A DNA stretch of 64,000 nt from Rhizobium sp. Root483D2 (GTDB lineage Bacteria > Pseudomonadota > Alphaproteobacteria > Rhizobiales > Rhizobiaceae): positions 41,005 through 105,004 of the forward strand of contig NZ_LMFB01000019.1 of NCBI RefSeq assembly GCF_001426685.1, in the 5' to 3' direction. The position numbers and the translations under genes were made by a program. Below the pieces are notes generated by a model. It was not told where the DNA came from, made no database searches, and saw only the letters and a list, made by a program, of their open reading frames with translations. Positions 35,462 to 43,957 of the stretch are shown piece after piece (position 1 is the stretch's first letter; each line of letters begins with the position of its first letter).

Positions 35462-36530
35462 TCTCGTCCTACAAAACCTCACCATCAAGTACGGCGCCGT
35501 CACGGCCGTCGATAATCTCAACATCCACGTCGCGTCGGGCGAGTTCCTGACGCTGCTCGGGCCATCGGGTTGCGGCAAGTCGACGTCGCTGTTTGCAGTT
35601 GCCGGTCTCAACCACGCAACATCGGGCACGATCCGTGTCGGCGACCGGGTGCTGTTCGACGGCAACCCGAACAACACGGTGCCGCCGGAAAAGCGCAATA
35701 TCGGTCTGGTCTTCCAGTCCTACGCGCTCTGGCCGCACAAGACGGTCGCGGAAAATCTCGCTTTCCCGCTGACGCTGCGCAAGATCGGCCGGGCCGAACG
35801 TGACGAGCGCATCAAGGAAGCGCTCGGCCTCGTGGAAATGCTGCCTTATGCGGATCGCTATCCGTTTGAACTGTCCGGTGGCCAGCAGCAGCGCGTGGCG
35901 CTGGCCCGCGCGCTCGTCTATCGCCCGCCGCTTCTGCTTCTCGACGAACCGCTCTCCAACCTCGACGCCAAACTGCGCGAACGCGCCCGCGTCTGGCTGC
36001 GCGAACTGCAGGAGCGGCTGAAGGTCACCACGATCTACGTCACCCACGATCAGGCGGAAGCGCTTGCCGTTTCGGACCGGATCGCAGTGATGAGCATGGG
36101 CCGTATGCGCCAGCTCGGCACGCCTCGCGAGATTTACGAGCGTCCCGCGGACAGCTTCGTCGCCGACTTCATCGGATCGTCGAATTTCTTCGATGGCACC
36201 ATGATCGAAAGCGGAGCGGATACAGCGCGTATCCGCCTGGTCGATGGCAGCGAAATCGCCACGCCGCCCGCACCGGCCGGCGCAAACGGCGCAGTGGTCG
36301 TCGCCATTCGCCCGGAAAAGATAGAGCTTGCCAGTGAAACAGGCCCGAACACGATGCGGGTGTCGATCGAGCAGCGGACCTATCTCGGCTCCGTCTGGCA
36401 ATATGCGGTGCGATCCGGTCCAATCGAATTCCGCATCCAGACACCGGCGGAATTGAAGGAAGACAGCATTCTTGTGCGTGTTCCCAAGGAGCATTGCGCC
36501 GTCTTCCCCGACAAGCCCGGCGCGAAGTGA
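35454..36530 (+). CDS. ABC transporter ATP-binding protein (FbpC/PotA type)
   Basis: The ATG at 35454 gives 358 residues. Walker A is GPSGCGKST, the signature [18 protein letters not shown], Walker B LLLLDEPLSNLDAKLR, and the H-loop YVTHDQAEALAVS. The C-terminal 110 residues form a TOBE-type OB domain (VVAIRPEKIELASET), as in iron, spermidine and phosphonate importers. It powers the upstream permease. Confidence 0.93.
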   Translation: MADLVLQNLTIKYGAVTAVDNLNIHVASGEFLTLLGPSGCGKSTSLFAVAGLNHATSGTIRVGDRVLFDGNPNNTVPPEKRNIGLVFQSYALWPHKTVAENLAFPLTLRKIGRAERDERIKEALGLVEMLPYADRYPFELSGGQQQRVALARALVYRPPLLLLDEPLSNLDAKLRERARVWLRELQERLKVTTIYVTHDQAEALAVSDRIAVMSMGRMRQLGTPREIYERPADSFVADFIGSSNFFDGTMIESGADTARIRLVDGSEIATPPAPAGANGAVVVAIRPEKIELASETGPNTMRVSIEQRTYLGSVWQYAVRSGPIEFRIQTPAELKEDSILVRVPKEHCAVFPDKPGAK

Positions 36531-36537
36531 GGTCTTC

Positions 36538-37743
36538 ATGGCAGAGCCTGACAAAACAGTCCGTTTCGATGCCACACGCAAAGGGCCGCTGCACGGCATC
36601 CGCGTCGTCGATCTCAGCCGTGTCGTTGCCGGCAACATGCTGTCGCTGCAGCTCGGCGATTTCGGTGCCGACGTCATCAAGGTAGAGCCGCCGCAGGGCG
36701 ACGCTCTTCGTGAGTGGCGCGACGAAGGGCACTCGCTGCACTGGAAGACGTACGGCCGCAACAAACGCTCGATTGCGCTCAACCTGCGCCAGCCAAAAGC
36801 GCTGGACGCCCTCAAGAAGCTGATCGGGAAGGCCGATGTCTTCATCGAGAATTTTCGACCGGGCACGCTGGAGGAAATGGGCCTTTCGCCGAAAAGCCTG
36901 CTGGAACTCAATCCGTCGCTGATCATCGTTCGGATCTCCGGCTTCGGCCAGACGGGACCCTATGCCAAGTTTCCGGGATTTGGCACGCTGGTCGAAGCGA
37001 TGAGCGGCTTTGCCTCACGGACCGGTTTCCCGGATCGCGAGCCGGTTCTTCCTCCGTTGGCGCTGGCGGACATGATCTCCGGCCTGACCGGGGCCAATGC
37101 GGTGATGATGGCGCTTTTTGCCCGTGAACGTGGGGACGCGAACGGGCAGGTCATCGACCTTTCGTTGCTGGAGCCGATCTTTGCTTCGCTCGGGCCGGAA
37201 GCCTCCATCTATCGTGTCACAGGCAAGGTCAAGCAAAGATCCGGATCCGGTTCCAACACAGTATCGCCGCGAAACGTCTACCTGTGCAGCGATGGCAAAT
37301 ACGTGGCGTTGTCCGGGTCCACGCAGGTGATTGCGATGCGGATTTTCGACATTGTCGGACGCCCCGAGATGAAAGACGATCCGCGTTTCTCCAGCAATAT
37401 GGAGCGTGTCAGACACAGGGAACTGGTGGACGAGGCACTCGGAGCGTGGTTCGTGACCCGCAGCCGCGACGATGCCCTGGCGGCGATGCGTGCGGCCGGT
37501 GCGACCGTCGGTCCGGTCTATGACATTGCCGACATCAGCACCGACAAGCACTTCGCCGAACGCGGGATCGTCGTGGAAGTCGAGGATGCCGATCTTGGCA
37601 GCATTCCCCAGCATAATATCTTCCCGCGCTTCTCCGCGACGCCCGGCGTCTTTCGTCATCCGGCACCTGACGTCGGCGAGCAGACGGACGCCATTCTCAA
37701 GGAAATCGGGCTGACGCCGGGTGATCTGGAAGGTGACGAATGA
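36538..37743 (+). CDS. class III CoA-transferase (CaiB/BaiF family)
   Basis: A 401-residue protein that starts 7 bases after the ATPase stop. The family opening is GIRVVDLSRVVAGNM and GDFGADVIKVEPPQGD. The catalytic aspartate that carries the acyl anhydride is D178 (PLALADMISG). GFGQTGPYAKFPGFG and NARG-like glycine loops are present. Such enzymes move CoA from a donor (often succinyl-CoA) to a carboxylate. In this operon it would activate the imported acid for cleavage by the CitE-like enzyme that follows; the overlap ATGA at 37740 couples the two. Confidence 0.9.
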   Translation: MAEPDKTVRFDATRKGPLHGIRVVDLSRVVAGNMLSLQLGDFGADVIKVEPPQGDALREWRDEGHSLHWKTYGRNKRSIALNLRQPKALDALKKLIGKADVFIENFRPGTLEEMGLSPKSLLELNPSLIIVRISGFGQTGPYAKFPGFGTLVEAMSGFASRTGFPDREPVLPPLALADMISGLTGANAVMMALFARERGDANGQVIDLSLLEPIFASLGPEASIYRVTGKVKQRSGSGSNTVSPRNVYLCSDGKYVALSGSTQVIAMRIFDIVGRPEMKDDPRFSSNMERVRHRELVDEALGAWFVTRSRDDALAAMRAAGATVGPVYDIADISTDKHFAERGIVVEVEDADLGSIPQHNIFPRFSATPGVFRHPAPDVGEQTDAILKEIGLTPGDLEGDE

Positions 37744-38588
37744 TCGCCTCGCTTCTCTATGTTCCCGGCAACGCACCCCGGTTTCTGGAAAAGGCCGGTA
37801 CGCGCAGCGCCGATGTCGTGATCATCGATCTGGAGGACGCGGTGCCGGAAGGCGCCAAGACCGGAGCGCGTGAAGGCCTGGCAAAGTGGGTGCCCGAGAT
37901 CAAGCGCAGCGGCTGTCAGGTTTTCGTTCGGGTCAATCAGTCGGACCGGATCATCGACGATTCCGTTGCGGCGACGCTTGCCGGTGCCGACGCGCTTTAC
38001 ATCCCCAAGGTCAACAGCGCGGACAGTCTCGTCCGGCTTGCTGAAAGCCTTGTCTCACATGAGCAAGGCCGTAGCCCGATCGCCTTCGTGCCCTTGATCG
38101 AGGACATGAAAGGCCTGTTTGAGGTGCGGACCATCGCCCATGGGCCGCGTGTGACAGGACTGACATCCGGCGGAGAAGACCTCGCGACCGCGATGAACGC
38201 CAAGCCGACGCCGGAGGTTCTGCGCTATCCCAAGCTGATGATCCATTACGCAGCCAAGGAGGCCGGTATCCTGTCCTTCGGCATGCTGCGGACGACGGTC
38301 GATTTTGCCGACAAGGATGCGCTCCGTGCAGCGGCGATTGAAGCGCGTGATTTCGGCTTCGATGGTGCGACCTGTATCCATCCCTCCGTCGTGCCGATCC
38401 TCAACGAATGTTTTGCGCCCACGCCGGAAGAGATCGCCTGGGCCCGAAAGGTGGTCGCAGCCAATGAGACAGAGGCCGAAGCCGGGCGCGGCGCTTTCAT
38501 GCTCGACGGCAAATTCGTCGATGCGCCAATCGTGATGCGAGCAGCAAATCTTCTTGCCAGAGTTGAGAAAGGATGGGCTATCTCATGA
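37740..38588 (+). CDS. HpcH/HpaI aldolase, CitE-like acyl-CoA lyase
   Basis: A 282-residue TIM-barrel enzyme. The family signature is SLLYVPGNAPRFLEKA at the N-terminus, the metal-binding acidic residues lie in IIDLEDAVPE and LIEDMKG, and the C-terminal IHPSVVPILNECFAPT is typical of stand-alone CitE-like (malyl-CoA, citramalyl-CoA) lyases. GGEDLA contains the second metal-associated Asp. It would split a 3-hydroxyacyl-CoA such as malyl- or citramalyl-CoA into acetyl-CoA and an oxoacid. It is coupled to the CoA-transferase before it and to the dehydrogenase after it. Confidence 0.88.
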   Translation: MIASLLYVPGNAPRFLEKAGTRSADVVIIDLEDAVPEGAKTGAREGLAKWVPEIKRSGCQVFVRVNQSDRIIDDSVAATLAGADALYIPKVNSADSLVRLAESLVSHEQGRSPIAFVPLIEDMKGLFEVRTIAHGPRVTGLTSGGEDLATAMNAKPTPEVLRYPKLMIHYAAKEAGILSFGMLRTTVDFADKDALRAAAIEARDFGFDGATCIHPSVVPILNECFAPTPEEIAWARKVVAANETEAEAGRGAFMLDGKFVDAPIVMRAANLLARVEKGWAIS

Positions 38589-39601
38589 CCCATGACATGA
38601 TCCAGGGGGCGCAGCACGGCCAGCGTGGCCGGCGAATCCTCGTCACCCATAACAAGATCGCTGAAAAAGCGATCCAGCTGCTGAATGAGCACAATATCGA
38701 CGTGTTCTTCTCGCCGCCCTACGATCCGTCCGGCGTGGTCGCCAAACGCGCCGCCGACCTCGGGATCGACGGAATGATGGTGCGCCAAGGCCGCATCACG
38801 CAGGAGGTTATTGCTGCGTCGGCCAATCTGAAGGTGATCGCCAAGCATGGCGTCGGTATCGACAATGTCGATATCGCGGCGGCGGCGAAACTTGGCATTC
38901 CGGTGTTGAGGGCGATGGGTTCGAACTCCCGCGCTGTGGCGGAACACACGATCGCGCTGGCTCTGAGCCTCATCAAAGAAGTGCTGCCGCTCGACAAGGC
39001 GGTCAAGGCCGGCGAATGGCCGAAACCGACCTTCACCGGCAAGGATTTCCTCGGCGCGACGATTGGCCTGATCGGGTATGGCGGGATCGGCCGCGAGACA
39101 GCCCGCATGGCAGAGGCGCTGGGCATGGAGGTAGTCGTTCACGATCCCTTCGCGCCGGGGGCGGCCGAAGCCGACGGCTTCGCGTCCGCAACGGACATCG
39201 ACGCCATGCTGCCCTCGCTCGATATTCTCAGTATTCATTGCCCGCTGACGGCGGCAACACGCGACCTCATCGACGCGCGCCGTCTTGCCCTAATGAAGAA
39301 AAGCGCGGTGCTCGTCAACACGGCCCGGGGCGGGATCATCAACGAGGCGGCACTTGCCGGGGCGCTGGCCGCCGGAACGGTTGCGGGGGCAGCTTTGGAC
39401 AGTTTCGCCACCGAGCCGCCCGCCGTCGATAGCCCGCTCTGGGCCTTGAACACGCTGATCGCGACCCCGCATATCGGCGGCGTGACCTATGGCTCGGCCG
39501 AATCGATGGCCGTGATCGCCGCGCGGCACATCATTAGTGTTCTTGACGGCAATGCGCCGGACGAACACTCGATCGCCCATCCAACCGAACTCTCTGCCTG
39601 A
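38585..39601 (+). CDS. D-2-hydroxyacid dehydrogenase (SerA/phosphoglycerate-dehydrogenase-like)
   Basis: The ATG at 38585 overlaps the CitE-like stop (ATGA) and gives 338 residues. The NAD(H) motif is IGLIGYGGIGRETARMAE with the acidic base of beta-2 in VVVHDPF. The catalytic Arg is in NTARGGIINE, the Glu in DSFATEPP and the His in ATPHIGGVT. It has no ACT domain, so it is not a full PGDH. It likely reduces or oxidises the oxo- or hydroxyacid produced by the lyase. Confidence 0.9.
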   Translation: MTHDMIQGAQHGQRGRRILVTHNKIAEKAIQLLNEHNIDVFFSPPYDPSGVVAKRAADLGIDGMMVRQGRITQEVIAASANLKVIAKHGVGIDNVDIAAAAKLGIPVLRAMGSNSRAVAEHTIALALSLIKEVLPLDKAVKAGEWPKPTFTGKDFLGATIGLIGYGGIGRETARMAEALGMEVVVHDPFAPGAAEADGFASATDIDAMLPSLDILSIHCPLTAATRDLIDARRLALMKKSAVLVNTARGGIINEAALAGALAAGTVAGAALDSFATEPPAVDSPLWALNTLIATPHIGGVTYGSAESMAVIAARHIISVLDGNAPDEHSIAHPTELSA

Positions 39602-39608
39602 GGTATCC

Positions 39609-40286
39609 ATGACTTACGGATTTCGCGTCAAACTGAACTGGGATCGCATCGAGCCGGCGCTTGTCGAATCCTTTCGCAGCCTCCCCGTGGCCAATGTCAG
39701 CGATTCCATGTCGCGCATCTGCGCGCTCGGCACAGGAATGCGGCCGATGCATCGGTCGGGCAATCTCGCCGGTCCGGCGTTGACGGTGCGGACCCGTCCG
39801 GGCGACAACCTGATGCTGCACAAGGCGATCGACATGGCGCAGCCAGGCGACGTGATCGTTGTCGATGCGGCTGCGGACATGGCCAATTCCCTGATGGGCG
39901 AGCTGATGCTGGCCCACGCCATCCGCCGCGGTGTGGCCGGCTTCGTACTCAACGGCGCGATCCGTGACGCCGAGGCGTTTCTGGAACGTAACGTTCCCAT
40001 CTTTGCGGTCGGCGTGACCCATCGTGGTCCTTATCGGACGGGACCGGGAGAAATCGGCCTGCCGATCGCGATCAACGGCACTGTCATCGAACCAGGCGAC
40101 CTCATCCTGGGCGATTTCGATGGCGTCGTGTGCGTCCCGAAGGCCGATGCGCCGGACATCCTTAAAAGCACTATCAAGAAACATGACGCTGAAACGAAGC
40201 AGATGGCCGAGACGCAAGCCGGCACGCTCGCCCGGGAATGGGTCGATCAGGCGCTGAAAGAGGCAGGGTGCGAGTTTATCGCGTAG
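39609..40286 (+). CDS. RraA-like / 4-hydroxy-4-methyl-2-oxoglutarate aldolase-type protein
   Basis: A 225-residue protein of the RraA/HMG-aldolase fold: ANVSDSMSR in the N-terminal part, GDVIVVDAAADMANSLMGEL, and RRGVAGFVLNGAIRDAEAF, where the Arg and Asp of the usual (D)GxxRD metal/substrate site are kept while the Asp before it is replaced by Asn. GDLILGDFDGVVCVPK follows. HMG aldolases split C6 branched oxo-acids to pyruvate and also decarboxylate oxaloacetate. As last gene of the operon it fits an organic-acid pathway better than an RNase E regulator. Confidence 0.85.
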   Translation: MTYGFRVKLNWDRIEPALVESFRSLPVANVSDSMSRICALGTGMRPMHRSGNLAGPALTVRTRPGDNLMLHKAIDMAQPGDVIVVDAAADMANSLMGELMLAHAIRRGVAGFVLNGAIRDAEAFLERNVPIFAVGVTHRGPYRTGPGEIGLPIAINGTVIEPGDLILGDFDGVVCVPKADAPDILKSTIKKHDAETKQMAETQAGTLAREWVDQALKEAGCEFIA

Positions 40287-40413
40287 CGCATGGAAAGAGC
40301 GAGATTAATTGGCAAATGTAGCCTGGAGAAAATTACGGCTTTTAGCTCCGGGCGCGTTTGAAGAAGAACGGGACCGGTTTCCACCGCGCTTGAATCCTTG
40401 GACAGGTGAACAA

Positions 40414-40439
40414 TTCGATGGCGGTCAAACGCCATCGAA
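40414..40439 (+). terminator. strong hairpin after the organic-acid operon
   Basis: TTCGATGGCG (40414-40423) and CGCCATCGAA (40430-40439) form a perfect 10-bp stem with loop GTCAAA, 128 bases beyond the last gene of the operon. There is no U-run, so it could be a processing or stability element instead. Confidence 0.45.
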
Positions 40440-40920
40440 CGCTGCGATTTGCGATGCTCACACAATTTTCAGTCCAGGTCGTGGACGTTCTTCCAACCTT
40501 GGCTGATTTGGTTAGCTTGAAGATAGACGCGAGTGACAGCGACGTCACCCTGCAGCCTTATTTCCGGAAGCATCGTAGGGTTTCTGATCCCTCGCCTGCG
40601 CAATGCAGATACGAGCGCGTATCGGACGGCGAAAGAACAATTGCCAGTGATAAAGCTAAAGCCGAAGGGGAATGGATCACCCGCCTCCGCGCTACCCCTG
40701 CAACCCGGCCAGCCGTTCGGATCGGGGGCTGACCCGCAGAGCAAGCCGGACGGCAATTTCGCGTTTCCAATTGGCGAGAATCGTTGCAGCTCCATTCAGC
40801 TTTGACTTATCATAGTAAGTATTGAATTACGCATTTATGTAGTGATTGCAGGCTTAAGTTTATCGCGGTGATCTATTTTACAAGCCTCTGTTTCATCAGG
40901 CCCCCGCAACCAAACACAAC

Positions 40921-40954
40921 AAAAAGCCCGCTCGGTAAATCCGGCGGGCTTTTT
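40921..40954. terminator. bidirectional intrinsic terminator
   Basis: AAAAAGCCCGC (40921-40931) and GCGGGCTTTTT (40944-40954) are perfect complements; an inner CGG/CCG pair extends the stem. A run of five T follows on the plus strand and an equal run on the minus strand. No protein gene ends nearby on either strand: the closest plus-strand stop is 635 bases upstream, and the next gene starts 120 bases downstream. The interval 40287-40920 has no convincing gene; the terminator may end a small RNA. Confidence 0.8.
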
Positions 40955-41073
40955 GGCGTTTCGGCTTTCCTGAGATGGCTGGCTCATGGCAGGCATCCTT
41001 TCGACGAAATCTCGTTGCGGTTTAAACCTGTGCACGGCATAGGTTTTCGGATTGTTGTTCCGGAGCTTTGCCG

Positions 41074-41880
41074 ATGCCGCTTGCCAGTCTCGCCATGTAT
41101 GCCAGTCCTTTTCCGGTCGCTGAGGCGACGCGGCTGTTCTGGGTGGCGTTGGCCGGACGTATCCGTGCTTTCGGGCTCGATGCGCCGGAGGCGTTGAACG
41201 GCGATATCCGTTACGACGAGGCCTGGCTCCGGCCCGACCTGCTGTTTGGCCAGACCTGCGGATATCCTTATGTCCAGCATCTGCGCGGCAAGGTGCAGCT
41301 GCTGGCGTCGCCCATCTATGGGCTGCCCGGTTGCGACGGGCCGTTGAAATGCAGCTTCATCATCGTCAATGCCAACGCGCCGGTGCAATCGATCGAAGAA
41401 TTGAGAGGCGCGCGGGCGGCCATCAACGAACCCGGCAGCAATTCCGGCTACAACCTGTTCCGGGCCTTCATCGCGCCCCATGCTGTGGAGGGCCGTTTCT
41501 TTTCCTCGGTTACGGAGACCGGCGGCCACGGGAGAAGTATCGATGCGGTTTCGAGCGGAGAGGCGGATGTCGCGGCGATCGACTGCGTGACCTTCGGCAA
41601 TACGCTGCGCTTTGATCCCGATCGCCTCGCCGGTGTCCGCATTCTCGCGGAAACAGCGAAAGGACCGGGCCTGCCCTTCATCACTTCTGCCGCCACGCCG
41701 GCGAACGATCTCATGATCCTGCGCCGCGCGTTGGCGGAGACCATCGCCGACCCCGCGCTCTCTCAGGTCTGCGATACCCTTTCGCTTCGCGGCATCCGTG
41801 TTCTCGGCGATGCCGATTACGAAGTGCTGGCAGAATTTGAGCGATATGCCGTGCACCATGGCTATCCTGTTATCGCTTAA
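41074..41880 (+). CDS. PhnD-like periplasmic-binding-fold protein without signal peptide
   Basis: From ATG 41074 (GGAG about 10 bases upstream) the protein has 268 residues. It has the PhnD/TauA-type pattern: LLFGQTCGYPYVQHL, GPLKCSFIIVNANAPVQSIE, and AINEPGSNSGYNLF; the segment SVTETGGHGRSIDAVSSG near residue 155 and AAIDCVTFG are conserved ligand-site loops of phosphate/phosphonate-type binding proteins. No signal peptide or lipobox is present, and no permease lies beside it, so it is probably cytoplasmic and used as an enzyme-like or sensory protein. The ligand is unknown. Confidence 0.75.
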   Translation: MPLASLAMYASPFPVAEATRLFWVALAGRIRAFGLDAPEALNGDIRYDEAWLRPDLLFGQTCGYPYVQHLRGKVQLLASPIYGLPGCDGPLKCSFIIVNANAPVQSIEELRGARAAINEPGSNSGYNLFRAFIAPHAVEGRFFSSVTETGGHGRSIDAVSSGEADVAAIDCVTFGNTLRFDPDRLAGVRILAETAKGPGLPFITSAATPANDLMILRRALAETIADPALSQVCDTLSLRGIRVLGDADYEVLAEFERYAVHHGYPVIA

Positions 41881-41962
41881 GGCATGGCTGCTTGAAGGCG
41901 GCGGTTGACTTGGGCTTGGCAGTTTGCGGGACGGCAGGCTGCGCTTCCGTAGGGGAGTGGGG

Positions 41963-42154
41963 TCAAGCACTGGGTTGGCCGGAGGCAAATTCGGGATCAA
42001 CCGGGTTTACCGGCTCGCCGGGACGAGATTGGAACGTTCCCCGTCGATACGCTCGGTGACCTCGATCGACCAGCCCCTGCAACGGCAGGATGATGAACGC
42101 TGACGGCCGTAAAGTGGTGCTGCCTTGTAAAGCCGGGCGGGCAGTGAATGTCAT
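41963..42154 (-). CDS. possible small protein, unknown
   Basis: A 63-codon frame with a very good ribosome-binding site (GGAGG, 7-8 bases before the ATG). The sequence begins MTFTARPALQGS and has a basic, Gly/Pro-rich centre. It resembles no family I know. The remaining parts of 41881-42400 hold nothing else convincing. Confidence 0.3.
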   Translation of the reverse strand: MTFTARPALQGSTTLRPSAFIILPLQGLVDRGHRAYRRGTFQSRPGEPVNPVDPEFASGQPSA

Positions 42155-42400
42155 GAAATGTTCCTCCGACCGTGAGCGCTCGACCCAAGGTGAAGGTGCC
42201 CGTCAATGCGATGGAGGGATTAAATCCAACAACCTATCAAATATATAGATTACTATTTGCCGTTTGGAGCTGATAACGCAACCAGTTTTCCGTTTTAGGC
42301 ACCGCTTCGGCAAAGCCATGTGGTGCAGTTCGTGATGTCGTCCTTTTGCGGCCAATGCTGGAAGCCAGTTCGGCCCAGCCCGCCTTATCACCGACGCTGA

Positions 42401-43195
42401 TCACTTCCCAATCGGAAACTGAAAGTTTAAACCAGCAAAAATCTGCCAGCGGGGTGCGCCGGGGCCGTCGTGCCAGATTGTGTATTGCGGTTCGATGAAG
42501 GCGTTCATGGTGATGCCATTTTCGAGCTGGAAGACTTTGCCGATGCCGAAGCCGACCGGGATGTAGCTGGTGCCCGCTTCCATGTTGAAGTTCCAGGTGG
42601 CTGTAGATCGAAGATAAAAGCCCTGGTCGAGGTTGATGTTGACGATGGGCTGGACCGTCAGGAGGTTTACGCCGTCACGCAGATCGCTGCCGGCAAAGGA
42701 TGCCTGGTAGGTCACAAGCCCGCCGAGCAGGCCCCAGCTTTGCGGTGCAACGATGACGCCCGCAGCCCCGGCCTGCCATTTGCCGCTGCCGAGTTCATCC
42801 GCCGTTGCTGTGGGCAGGACGAGGACGGGACCGGCCGCGAGCGTGACATCGCCGATCTTGGGAAGCATGAACAGGTCGATGAGGGTGAGATCGCCAATGC
42901 CCGTCACATAACCGCCGGATGCCTGCGGCGATGTGGCGATGGGCAGGGTGAAGCGGATCAGCTGCGGCAGGCCGAAGACATCGGATGGTATCAGGCCGCG
43001 CAGCAGGAACTGGTTGGCGTGCTTGTCCTGCGGCACGTCGATGAATTCCGGAATGTAGAAATTGTGGAAGTTGATGGTGATCTTCGGTGTCAATGGGTTG
43101 TTTGCCGCGTTAATGTCCTCGTGCTCGTGGGCGGCTGCGGCCGCGACCATGCAGAGACCTGCAAACGCCGCCCACACGATCCGATCCAGCTTCAT
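42401..43195 (-). CDS. outer-membrane beta-barrel-type protein
   Basis: A 264-residue protein with a signal peptide (MKLDRIVWAAFAGLCMVA, cleavage after AAAAA). The mature part is a series of alternating amphipathic beta strands ending in NFQFPIGK, and VPQDKHANQFLLRGLIPSDV is typical of the MetA/phenol-degradation-type barrel family often called 'transporter'. The histidine-rich mature start (AHEHEDINAANN) may bind metal. It is the first gene leftward from the 17-bp element at 43252-43268, 57 bases from its start, so it belongs to the proposed regulon. Confidence 0.75.
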   Translation of the reverse strand: MKLDRIVWAAFAGLCMVAAAAAHEHEDINAANNPLTPKITINFHNFYIPEFIDVPQDKHANQFLLRGLIPSDVFGLPQLIRFTLPIATSPQASGGYVTGIGDLTLIDLFMLPKIGDVTLAAGPVLVLPTATADELGSGKWQAGAAGVIVAPQSWGLLGGLVTYQASFAGSDLRDGVNLLTVQPIVNINLDQGFYLRSTATWNFNMEAGTSYIPVGFGIGKVFQLENGITMNAFIEPQYTIWHDGPGAPRWQIFAGLNFQFPIGK

Positions 43196-43251
43196 CGCAC
43201 GTCTCCCTCTGTCACCGGATGGGAGCTAAGCACGCAGCGCAAGCGAGCGGG

Positions 43252-43268
43252 AGTACGTTACGGTAACA
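43252..43268 (-). promoter_or_regulatory. 17-bp regulon element A
   Basis: AGTACGTTACGGTAACA, which holds the 11-bp palindrome GTTACGGTAAC. It lies 57 bases upstream of the leftward outer-membrane protein gene and is the exact inverse of element B 50 bases away. An extra GTAAC half site follows at 43275-43279. Confidence 0.8.
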
Positions 43269-43317
43269 GCGTCTGTAACAAGGCGGATGCATGCGGGCAG
43301 CACGTAACAATCCGGCC

Positions 43318-43334
43318 TGTTACCGTAACGTACT
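43318..43334 (+). promoter_or_regulatory. 17-bp regulon element B
   Basis: TGTTACCGTAACGTACT, the exact reverse complement of element A. It points toward the small gene at 43399, 65 bases away. A GTAAC half site lies upstream at 43304-43308. Confidence 0.8.
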
Positions 43335-43398
43335 TACCTGCGCCGGCAGCCGGAGTACACTTTCGGCATGACAACCTGTCAGGGGCGGCAGCAAGCCG

Positions 43399-43692
43399 AT
43401 GGGGCATTTCAGCGATATATCCCCGCAAGGGGCCGGACAGCGCGGCTTGTGGCGGCTGATGCTCAAGCTGCCTGCCATACGCGGCGGCCTGCAGCTTCTG
43501 ATTGTCAAACGGCCTTCGCTGGTTGAACTCTGCCAGGCCTATGAAGACGCCTGTGTCACGCTTCAGCGTTTGCGTGCAGAGCCCGGCGACGTGAATTGCC
43601 CGAGGATCAGGGAATACGAGACGATTTGTTTAGAGATCGAAACCGAGGTCATCGCCTGTTGCCTGGAATTTAAAGCGTCCCACGATCAGTGA
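43399..43692 (+). CDS. small hypothetical protein (regulon member)
   Basis: A 97-residue protein of unknown function. The middle part (LVELCQAYEDACVTLQRLRA, then EYETICLEIETEVIACCLEF) is helical with heptad-like spacing and several cysteines. No signal peptide is obvious. The ATG at 43399 has only a weak ribosome-binding site; ATG 43459 is an alternative. It is preceded by regulon element B and followed after 265 bases by the membrane regulator gene. Confidence 0.6.
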   Translation: MGHFSDISPQGAGQRGLWRLMLKLPAIRGGLQLLIVKRPSLVELCQAYEDACVTLQRLRAEPGDVNCPRIREYETICLEIETEVIACCLEFKASHDQ

Positions 43693-43957
43693 GGCCCGTT
43701 TCGATATCTTACATCGGCGGCTTCCTGCGAAGAATGGCGCTTCACCGTCACACCATTCGAGCCGTCACACGGCGTATTTCAGAACACCTGCAGACCGGCT
43801 CTCCTGCAACTTTCATCCGAAATTTTGGTATCAGCGTGCCGGAATAGGTCATCTTTATCGTGAAGTTTCATTTTATTAGCATTCTGGGTTGCAACTTATT
43901 GCCATTGGCGCGATAAATTCGTCTGTTCTGCTCAGGGTAGAGTTGACGGAGGCGTCT

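Noticed and set aside
40469-40795. Leftward 108-codon frame in the gap after the organic-acid operon
   Set aside because: No ribosome-binding site, no domain and unusual composition.
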